Shown here: piece after piece, positions 1 to 4,970 of the stretch
Layout of the letters: every line of letters begins with the position of its first letter
Numbering within the stretch: the first letter of the stretch is position 1
Source of the DNA: Brachybacterium sp.
Lineage (GTDB): Bacteria > Actinomycetota > Actinomycetes > Actinomycetales > Dermabacteraceae
Reading direction: 5' to 3'
Length of the DNA: 5,326 bases
NCBI GenBank assembly: GCA_027322375.1
Contig: DAHVRS010000284.1
Span: 1 to 5,326, forward strand
Notes under the pieces: model-generated
What the model was told of the DNA's origin: nothing
The model's database searches: none
Seen by the model: only the letters and a program-made list of their open reading frames with translations
Program-made: the position numbers and the translations under genes

Positions 1-907
1 AGATCCCCAGCGGGCCGATCAGGAAGGCGGTCACCGGGATCATCACCAGCATGGAGACGAAGGGGACGAACACCAGCTGCAGGTTGGCGGGGAAGACCTT
101 CTGCAGGCCCTTGTAGACCAGGGCCAGCAGGGCGACCATCAGCAGCGGCACGAACACCTGGCCGCCGTAGTCGTTCAGCTGCATGGGCAGGCCGAACACC
201 TGCGCGACGCACTGCTCGGTGCCGAGCAGCTCATTGGTGGTGCAGGTGACACCGGGGGTGTCGGCGCCGAGGCTCAGGAAATCCGGGGTCATGACGGCGG
301 CCATCACGGCCGCGCCCACCCAGCCGTCGATCTGCAGCTTCCGGGCCGCGTTGAACGCGACCATGATCGGCAGGAAGTACAGCACCGAGCGCCACATCGC
401 ATCGACGAACACCCAGGTCGCGGACTTGTCCTCGGCGCGGAAGTCGACCATGCCGAGCGCGTCCAGGACGGAGGCGATCGCGATGATGAGCGAGGCTCCG
501 AGCAGCACGCCCATGAGGGGGCGGAAGGAGTCCGAGAGGTACTCGAAGAAGCTGTCGAGCCATGACCACTTGCCGCGCGCCTTGGAGCGGATCGCGGCCT
601 TGACCTCGGCGTCGGTCTGCGGGCGGGGCGTGCCGCCGGAGGCCATCGAGGGCAGGGCCATGATCTGGGAGTAGACGCCAGCCACGGCGCCGCCGATGAC
701 GACCTGGAAGCGGTCACCGGACTGCGGGACCGTGCCCATCACGTCCTTGATCGCGTCCAGCGACTCGCGGTCCGCCTTCGCGCCGTCATGCAGCTGGAAG
801 CGCAGGCGGGTCGCGCAGTGGGTCAGGCTCTCGATGTTCTCGGGCCCGCCGACGCCGCGGACGATGTCCTCGGCGATCGACGTGGTCCCTGGGGAGGAGC
901 TGCTCAT
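1..907 (-). CDS. PTS beta-glucoside-type permease, EIIB-EIIC part (3' end cut by window edge)
   Basis: This inner-membrane phosphotransferase permease imports and phosphorylates a sugar, probably a beta-glucoside by family. It was read from ATG at 907 through 302 uninterrupted codons to the left edge, so the C-terminus is missing, including any EIIA domain. Residues about 8-85 form the EIIB domain, with the phospho-acceptor cysteine C31 in the motif LTHCATRLRF and the later block GDRFQVVIGG (64-73). A linker at about 86-115 follows, then a hydrophobic EIIC domain with typical Bgl-family blocks: FRPLMGVLLGAS (128-139), LPIMVAFNAARKL (179-191) and TAFLIGPLGI (293-302). GAGGA lies 5 nt before the ATG as a ribosome site. 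The leader holds an antiterminator and terminator, the usual control for bglF-like genes. An odd point is a loop carrying C222 and C233. Family assignment is firm; substrate specificity is inference. Confidence 0.93.
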   Translation of the reverse strand, partial: MSSSSPGTTSIAEDIVRGVGGPENIESLTHCATRLRFQLHDGAKADRESLDAIKDVMGTVPQSGDRFQVVIGGAVAGVYSQIMALPSMASGGTPRPQTDAEVKAAIRSKARGKWSWLDSFFEYLSDSFRPLMGVLLGASLIIAIASVLDALGMVDFRAEDKSATWVFVDAMWRSVLYFLPIMVAFNAARKLQIDGWVGAAVMAAVMTPDFLSLGADTPGVTCTTNELLGTEQCVAQVFGLPMQLNDYGGQVFVPLLMVALLALVYKGLQKVFPANLQLVFVPFVSMLVMIPVTAFLIGPLGI

Positions 908-975
908 GAGCGTCCTCGCCCCCCTTTCGTGCTGTGGTCCGGGCGCGACTGCGGGTCCGGGCGCTGCGTGCGGGC

Positions 976-1035
976 AACAAAAAAGACCCGGGGCCCTGCC
1001 GGGTGCGTCATGGCGCACGGCATGATCCCAGGTCT
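976..1035 (-). terminator. Intrinsic leader terminator controlled by the RAT
   Basis: On the minus strand AGACCTGGG (1035-1027) pairs with CCCGGGTCT (992-984), 9 bp with one G-U wobble, followed by a T-rich run with a single G (983-976). Between the arms a second hairpin can form at 1021-998 (GCCG/CGGC and TGCG/CGCA, a two-base bulge and a 6-nt loop). The first five bases of the upstream arm (1035-1031) also form the base of the RAT, so protein-stabilised RAT would block this terminator. This is the standard attenuation arrangement for beta-glucoside PTS operons. Confidence 0.9.
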
Positions 1036-1067
1036 TGCTCCCCCAAGGTGACGGGGGATGACAATCC
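1031..1067 (-). promoter_or_regulatory. LicT/BglG-type ribonucleic antiterminator (RAT) in the PTS leader
   Basis: The minus strand folds into the RAT architecture bound by BglG/LicT/SacY proteins. GG (1067-1066) pairs with CC (1032-1031). An A versus GA internal loop follows (1065; 1034-1033). UUG (1064-1062) pairs with CAA (1037-1035). A UCA versus G internal loop follows (1061-1059; 1038). The apical stem UCCCCC/GGGGGA (1058-1053; 1044-1039) closes an 8-nt loop. Classical RATs share the GGATTGT start, the UUG/CAA pairing and two asymmetric internal loops at these places; only the apical stem is unusually GC-rich here. Its 3' end overlaps the terminator stem by 5 nt, so the two structures exclude each other. 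The antiterminator protein gene is not in the window. Confidence 0.9.
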
Positions 1068-1091
1068 GGTGAACTCTGAGGTTCGGAGAGG

Positions 1092-1119
1092 ACCATAGCA
1101 GGATCTGAGCGAAGCGCAA
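1092..1119 (-). promoter_or_regulatory. Promoter of the PTS gene, extended -10 type
   Basis: Read on the minus strand, TTGCGC (1119-1114) is followed after 16 nt by TATGGT (1097-1092), which is preceded by TGC (1100-1098), an extended -10 element. A start near 1084 would put the antiterminator about 17 nt into the transcript and give a leader of about 175 nt. The position directly upstream of the RAT supports it. The start site is inferred, not seen. Confidence 0.6.
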
Positions 1120-1188
1120 GAGGCGGCAACCGGGAGGCGGGGCGAGCAGCTCGACTCGGGCAGTTCAGGGGGTAGTTCAGAGCGGGAC

Positions 1189-1194
1189 TACGCT
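1189..1194 (+). promoter_or_regulatory. Probable -10 element of the GNAT gene (leaderless start)
   Basis: TACGCT fits the actinobacterial TAnnnT -10 pattern and ends 7 nt before the ATG at 1202. No Shine-Dalgarno sequence is visible before that ATG. Transcription would therefore begin at or next to the start codon. No good -35 hexamer is seen; TTCAGG at 1164-1169 is poorly spaced (19 nt). Confidence 0.45.
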
Positions 1195-1201
1195 CGCGGA
1201 C

Positions 1202-1738
1202 ATGTCAGTGCCCCACCCCGACGCCGTCCCCGCCCGGCCCGCGTTCACGGTCGATGTGCCCACCCTCGCCGACGCCCCGGCGCTCGCCCGCGTCCACGTC
1301 CGCGGCTGGGAGGTCGCCTACTCCCACGCACTGTCCGGAGCGGAGTGGTTCGGGGAGCCCGCGATCGCGCGGCGCCTTATGCACTGGACCACGTGGCTGA
1401 CCCCGGGCACGCCCGCGGCCGACGAGGGCGAGTTCCGGGTGGGCCGCGACGCGCACGGCACCCCCGTCGGCCTCGCGGCCTCATGGCCGCCCCGCGATCC
1501 GGAGCCGGTGCGGGAGCGGGAGCTGTCGGTGCTGTACGTGCTGCCGGAATGGCACGGGACGGGCCTTGCGAAAGCGCTGGTCGAGTCGCTGATAGGGCAG
1601 GAACCGGCGAGCCTGTGGGTCGCGGAGGACAACGCCCGCGCGCAGCGCTTCTACGCGAAGCTCGGCTTCGTGGCCGACGGGGTCCGGCAGGTCGATCCGC
1701 GGTGGCCGCAGCTGCCGGATGTGCGGATGGTGCGCTGA
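1202..1738 (+). CDS. GNAT family N-acetyltransferase
   Basis: A cytoplasmic enzyme predicted to move an acetyl group from acetyl-CoA to an amine; the acceptor is unknown. The 178 residues have a normal single-domain GNAT length. The N-terminal block ALARVHVRGWEVAYSHALSG (27-46) resembles the substrate-side helices of this family. Motif A is at about 108-130 (LSVLYVLPEWHGTGLAKALV), with the acetyl-CoA pyrophosphate loop at WHGTG (117-121). Motif B is at 138-156, with N144 and Y151 in AEDNARAQRFYAKLGF; the tyrosine is the usual general acid. The gene is divergent from the PTS gene and convergent with the dehydratase, so it is probably a single-gene unit. The start was chosen because the fold begins soon after it and a -10-like element lies 7 nt upstream. 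A role in the neighbouring sugar pathways is not indicated. Confidence 0.9.
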   Translation: MSVPHPDAVPARPAFTVDVPTLADAPALARVHVRGWEVAYSHALSGAEWFGEPAIARRLMHWTTWLTPGTPAADEGEFRVGRDAHGTPVGLAASWPPRDPEPVRERELSVLYVLPEWHGTGLAKALVESLIGQEPASLWVAEDNARAQRFYAKLGFVADGVRQVDPRWPQLPDVRMVR

Positions 1739-1774
1739 GGGAGCGCCACCGCTCCACCAGCTCACCTCCTCAGC
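1734..1774. terminator. Possible bidirectional terminator between convergent genes
   Basis: GGAGCG (1740-1745) and CGCTCC (1750-1755) form a perfect stem with a CCAC loop. GCTGAGG (1734-1740) can pair with CCTCAGC (1768-1774) around it. The structure lies between the two converging stop codons, and the GNAT stop codon sits within the outer stem. There is no T-run on either strand, so intrinsic termination is uncertain. Confidence 0.4.
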
Positions 1775-1777
1775 AGC

Positions 1778-2902
1778 TCAGCCCCCGAGAACCACCGAAT
1801 CCGCGGTGAGCGCGCGGCACCGCTCGGACAGCGTGATCCCCAGTCCCGGCCGATCCGGGATGAGCATGCGGCCGTCCTTCGTCTCGAGCCGCTCCTCGAA
1901 CAGCGGGTCCAGCCAGTCGAAGTGCTCGACCCACGGCTCACGGGGATAGGCGGCGGCGAGGTGGAGGTGGATCTCCATCGCGAAGTGCGGGGCGAGCTGC
2001 AGGCCGGCGTGGTCGGCGAGGGTCGCGAGCTTCAGGAACTGGGTGATCCCGCCAACGCGCGGCGCGTCCGGCTGGATGATGTCGCAGGCCCGGGCCTCGA
2101 TCAGCCGCACATGCTCGGCGACGGAGGCGAGCATCTCGCCGGTCGCGATCGGAGTGTCCAGGGCGTCGGCGAGCTGGCGGTGGCCCTCGACGTCGTAGGC
2201 GTCCAGCGGCTCCTCGATCCAGACCAGGTTGAACTGCTCCATCCAGCGGCCCATGCGCAGCGCGGAGGGGCGGTCCCACTGCTGGTTCGCATCCACCATC
2301 AGCGGGGTGTCCTCGCCGATCGTCTCGCGGACCGCTTCGACGCGGGCGCGGTCCACGGCGGCGTCGGGGTGGCCCACCTTGATCTTGATGCCGCCGATCC
2401 CCTCGGCGAGGGAGCGTGCGGCGTTCTCGCGCACCTCCTCGAGCGGGGCGGAGAGGAAGCCGCCGGAGGTGTTGTAGGTGCGGACCGAGTCTCGATAGGC
2501 GCCGAGCAGCTTCGCGAGCGGGAGGCTGGCGCGCTTGGCCTTCAGGTCCCACAGCGCCACGTCGAGCGCGGCGAGCGCCTGGGTGGCGAGTCCCGAGCGG
2601 CCGACACTCGCTCCGGCCCACAGCAGCCGCTCGTACAGGCGCGGGATGTCGGAGGGGTCCTCGCCGATCAGGAGGTCCGCGACCTCCTTCGCGTGCGCAT
2701 ACTGGGCGGGGCCGCCACCGCGCTTGGAGTAGGAGAAGCCGACTCCCTCGAGGCCCTGCGCGGTCGTGATCTCGGCGAACAGCAGCACCACCTCGGTCAT
2801 CGGCTTCTGCCGGCCGGTGAAGACCTTCGCGTCGCTGATCGGGGTGGGCAGGGGCAGCACCACGCTCGAGAGGCGGACGGAACGGATGGTGTCGGCGCTC
2901 AT
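1778..2902 (-). CDS. L-talarate/galactarate dehydratase (enolase superfamily, MR/MLE-like)
   Basis: A Mg-dependent dehydratase predicted to convert galactarate and L-talarate to 5-keto-4-deoxy-D-glucarate. The 374-residue protein closely resembles my recollection of Salmonella TalrD/GalrD, including SDAKVFTGRQKP (23-34), GVGFSYSKR (53-61), LLWAGASVGRSG (93-104) and TYNTSGGF (142-149). Every expected catalytic position is present at the expected spacing: the KxK pair K173 and K175, metal ligands D204, E230 and E256, and the D279-H306 dyad. The N-terminal capping domain spans about 1-135 and the barrel follows. The ATG overlaps the garR stop as ATGA, with AAGGA upstream inside garR, so translation is probably coupled. 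It is the last gene of the operon. Other acid-sugar dehydratases of the superfamily are possible but less likely given the end-to-end resemblance and the garR partner. Confidence 0.9.
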   Translation of the reverse strand: MSADTIRSVRLSSVVLPLPTPISDAKVFTGRQKPMTEVVLLFAEITTAQGLEGVGFSYSKRGGGPAQYAHAKEVADLLIGEDPSDIPRLYERLLWAGASVGRSGLATQALAALDVALWDLKAKRASLPLAKLLGAYRDSVRTYNTSGGFLSAPLEEVRENAARSLAEGIGGIKIKVGHPDAAVDRARVEAVRETIGEDTPLMVDANQQWDRPSALRMGRWMEQFNLVWIEEPLDAYDVEGHRQLADALDTPIATGEMLASVAEHVRLIEARACDIIQPDAPRVGGITQFLKLATLADHAGLQLAPHFAMEIHLHLAAAYPREPWVEHFDWLDPLFEERLETKDGRMLIPDRPGLGITLSERCRALTADSVVLGG

Positions 2903-3825
2903 GCGAGGTCCTTCTGCGCAGTGGACTGACTGGTGGGCTGGTCGCCGGCGAGGGTGGTGCCGGAGAGGCGCTCGTGGTGGGTGACCAGGGCGGAGTGGTC
3001 GTCGCGGCCGTGGCCGGCGGCGATCAGTGCGGTCATCATCTCCCGCACCGCGGCGGTCAGCGGCAGGGATGCGCCGGAGGCGTGCCCGGTGGCGAGGGTG
3101 TTGTCGAGGTCCTTGATGTGCAGGTCGACCCGGAAGCCGGGGGCGAATTCGGCGCCGAGCATCTTCTGCGCCTTCTGCTCGAGGACGGCGGAACCGGCCA
3201 GGCCCCCGCGGATCGCGTCGAGCACCGCGGCGGGGTCCACCCCGGCGCTGCGGGCGAGGACGGCGGCCTCGCCGAGCACGGCGATGTTGACGGCGACGAT
3301 CGCCTGGTTGGCGAGCTTGGCGATGTTCCCGGCGCCGACGGGGCCGACGTGGGTGACGGAGCCGCCCATCACCTCGAGCACCTCCCGGACTCGTTCGAGG
3401 TCCTCTGCGGCACCGCCGACCATGAACGCGAGGGTGCCGGCGATCGCGCCGGGCTCCCCGCCGGAGACGGGGGCGTCCAGGAAGGTCGCGCCGCGCTCGG
3501 CGAGGGCGTCCGCGAGCGTGCGGCTCGTGGCGGGGGCGATCGAGCTCATGTCCACGAGCAGCGAGCCCTCGCTCATGCCGCTCGCGACGCCGTTCTCGCC
3601 GAGGACGACGGCTTCGACGTCGGGCCCGTCGGGCAGCATCGTGAGGACGACGCTCGCCTGCTGGGCGACCTCTGCGGGACTCTGCGCGGCGGTCGCGCCC
3701 TCGGCGGCGAGCGCGTCGACCGCGGCGCGGGAGCGGTTGTGGACCACGAGCTCGTGGCCGGCGGCGAGGAGGTTGCGGGCCATGGGCAGGCCCATGATCC
3801 CCAGTCCGATGAATCCGATCTTCAT
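2899..3825 (-). CDS. garR: Tartronate semialdehyde reductase (2-hydroxy-3-oxopropionate reductase)
   Basis: A cytoplasmic NAD(P)H-dependent beta-hydroxyacid dehydrogenase that reduces tartronate semialdehyde to D-glycerate. The 308 residues start with the Rossmann signature GFIGLGIMG (4-12). The substrate loop LDAPVSGGEPGAIAGTL (116-132) and the catalytic lysine K170 in GNIAKLANQ (166-174) follow. The C-terminal helical domain has RGGLAGSAVL (206-215) and FRVDLHIKDLDN (231-242). These blocks match E. coli GarR closely. GGAAGGA sits 6 nt before the ATG. The gene lies 74 bp after the aldolase stop and overlaps the dehydratase start by 4 bp. A tail of roughly 20 residues after about 288, rich in S, T and Q, goes beyond the E. 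coli protein and carries the next gene's ribosome site. GlxR-type reductase in glyoxylate metabolism is the main alternative; the neighbours favour the aldarate pathway. Confidence 0.92.
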   Translation of the reverse strand: MKIGFIGLGIMGLPMARNLLAAGHELVVHNRSRAAVDALAAEGATAAQSPAEVAQQASVVLTMLPDGPDVEAVVLGENGVASGMSEGSLLVDMSSIAPATSRTLADALAERGATFLDAPVSGGEPGAIAGTLAFMVGGAAEDLERVREVLEVMGGSVTHVGPVGAGNIAKLANQAIVAVNIAVLGEAAVLARSAGVDPAAVLDAIRGGLAGSAVLEQKAQKMLGAEFAPGFRVDLHIKDLDNTLATGHASGASLPLTAAVREMMTALIAAGHGRDDHSALVTHHERLSGTTLAGDQPTSQSTAQKDLA

Positions 3826-3866
3826 GAGATGTCCTTCCAGGTCAGGTGCGGGGCAGTGCGTTCTGG

Positions 3867-3912
3867 GTCAGAGAGCGTGCGGGTCAGCGGGTGTGCGAGT
3901 CAGAGAGCGTGC
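3867..3912. repeat. 14-bp direct repeat at the aldolase 3' end
   Basis: GTCAGAGAGCGTGC occurs at 3867-3880 and again at 3899-3912, 32 bp apart; extended to 18 bp the copies differ at one base. The second copy contains the aldolase stop codon and last codons, so the first looks like a duplicate of the gene's end placed in the spacer before garR. On the minus strand the spacer also shows looser TGACyCGCAC copies about 16 bp apart. Slippage is the simplest explanation. Confidence 0.7.
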
Positions 3913-4784
3913 AGGTGGGTGACGACGCGACCCAGCTCCTCGCGCAGCGCCGGGTCGACCTCGCGAGCGGGGGCGACCCCGTAGCCGGCATCGATGCCGA
4001 GGAGTCGCAGGCCCTCCTTGAGGACGAGCGGGAAGGTGGCGCGCGGGACGAGGCCGCGCAGCGGCACCAGCTCGGCCTGGAGGCGGGCGGCGGTCTCCAG
4101 GTCCCCGGCGCGGAAGGCGTCATAGATCCCGGCGACCACGCGCGGCGCGACGTTCGCGGTGGTGGCGATGGCTCCGTCGGCCCCGGCCTCGAGCGCAGGG
4201 AGGATGACGGTGTCACGCCCCATGAGGACGGAGAAGTCGTCGGGCCGTTCGGCGAGCAGCGTGCGGACACGGCCTAAGTCGCCCGAGGAGTCCTTGAGGC
4301 CGACGATCCCCTCGACCTCGGCGAGCTCGAGCACGGTGGCGAGGTCGAGCTGGACGTGGGTGCGCGGCGGGTTGTCGTAGAGAAGGACGGGCAGCTCGGT
4401 GCTGCCGGCGATCTGGCGGAAGTGCTCGAGCAGCTCGGACTGGGTGGGGGTCATGAAGTACGGGGTGAGGACGGAGAGCCCGGCGACGCCGCCGACCTCC
4501 TCGACCATGCGCGCGGTCCGAATGCACTCGCGCGTGGAGATCTCCCCGGCGCCGGCGAGGACGGGCACACGGCCGGCGGTGTGCTCGACGACGATCTCGA
4601 CGACGCGGCGCTTCTGCGCGGCGTCCAGGCCGTAGATCTCCCCGCTGCTGCCCAGCACGAACACGCCGTGCACGCCGCGGTCGATGGTGAAGTCGAGGAC
4701 CTGGCGCAGGCCGTCCTCGAGCAGCTCGCCGTCCTGATCCAGGGGCGTGACGAGGGCGGGGATGATGCCTGCGAACGTGGTCAT
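3900..4784 (-). CDS. DHDPS/NAL-superfamily class I aldolase, probably cleaving 5-keto-4-deoxyglucarate
   Basis: A cytoplasmic TIM-barrel enzyme that forms a Schiff base with 2-oxo acids. At 294 residues it has the usual family length. It shows LGSSGEIYGL (44-53, the GTTGE position), LTPYFMTPTQ (106-115), LLYDNPPRT (134-142) with the catalytic Y136 and R141, and the Schiff-base lysine K164 in IVGLKDSSGD. F110 occupies the position of the proton-relay Tyr107 of E. coli DapA, arguing against a lysine-pathway role. R141 aligns with DapA R138, which binds a distal carboxylate, as an aldarate substrate would need. It is the first gene of the operon with garR and the dehydratase, so retro-aldol cleavage to pyruvate and tartronate semialdehyde is inferred. 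It does not look like the dehydratase-decarboxylase KdgD. GGAG lies 5 nt before the ATG. The family is firm; the substrate is inferred. Confidence 0.88.
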   Translation of the reverse strand: MTTFAGIIPALVTPLDQDGELLEDGLRQVLDFTIDRGVHGVFVLGSSGEIYGLDAAQKRRVVEIVVEHTAGRVPVLAGAGEISTRECIRTARMVEEVGGVAGLSVLTPYFMTPTQSELLEHFRQIAGSTELPVLLYDNPPRTHVQLDLATVLELAEVEGIVGLKDSSGDLGRVRTLLAERPDDFSVLMGRDTVILPALEAGADGAIATTANVAPRVVAGIYDAFRAGDLETAARLQAELVPLRGLVPRATFPLVLKEGLRLLGIDAGYGVAPAREVDPALREELGRVVTHLHAL

Positions 4785-4879
4785 GGCGGCTCCGATGCTG
4801 CGTGTCCGGGACGGCGGGGGCGCTGCCCGCGGTCGGCGGAGGCAGTGCGGGAAGACGACGGGAATGCGGTTGCCCTAGA

Positions 4880-4893
4880 TTCACATATGTGGA
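4880..4893. promoter_or_regulatory. Candidate IclR-family operator (palindrome)
   Basis: CACATATGTG (4882-4891) is a perfect 10-bp palindrome, and TTCACATATGTGGA (4880-4893) stays symmetrical except for one pair. It lies in the 186-bp gap between the divergent IclR gene and the aldolase operon and is AT-rich against its surroundings. Similar short palindromes are bound by IclR-type regulators. On the minus strand it lies just downstream of TTGTGT (4906-4901), a possible -35 of the operon, so binding could block RNA polymerase. No convincing operon -10 is identified. The assignment to this regulator is inference. Confidence 0.6.
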
Positions 4894-4958
4894 CACTGGA
4901 ACACAAGAGGGACTCGCGAGAGATTCCGTCGGACGCCGTTCGCGGACGCGACGCGGAC

Positions 4959-4964
4959 TATCCT
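4959..4964 (+). promoter_or_regulatory. Probable -10 element of the IclR gene (leaderless start)
   Basis: TATCCT matches the TAnnnT -10 pattern and ends 6 nt before the ATG at 4971, with no Shine-Dalgarno sequence between. This fits a leaderless transcript, common in actinobacteria, and supports 4971 as the start. The -35 region is weak. Confidence 0.55.
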
Positions 4965-4970
4965 CGGCGC

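Noticed and set aside
231..717. Open frames of 112-163 codons on both strands across the PTS gene
   Set aside because: They are out-of-frame or antisense readings of the EIIB-EIIC gene, which stays open from 907 to the left edge with family motifs throughout.
976..1067. A T-box or metabolite riboswitch upstream of the PTS gene
   Set aside because: No T-box sequence or other riboswitch core is seen, and the whole structure is explained by a RAT with an overlapping terminator.
1922..2929. A 335-codon plus-strand open frame antisense to the dehydratase gene
   Set aside because: Its protein is low-complexity, rich in G, V, A, R and L, with no recognisable fold. It is the mirror of GC-biased codons in a well-supported gene.
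3841..3916. A CRISPR-like array
   Set aside because: There are only two copies of a 14-bp repeat, one inside a coding end, and no regular spacers.
2933..3984. Two long plus-strand open frames (329 and 336 codons) antisense to garR
   Set aside because: Both are alanine-, serine- or glycine-rich shadow frames with no family resemblance, while the minus strand encodes a clear GarR.
3900..4784. Housekeeping dihydrodipicolinate synthase (dapA)
   Set aside because: The relay tyrosine position is Phe, the TT pair is SS, and the operon partners belong to aldarate breakdown rather than lysine synthesis.
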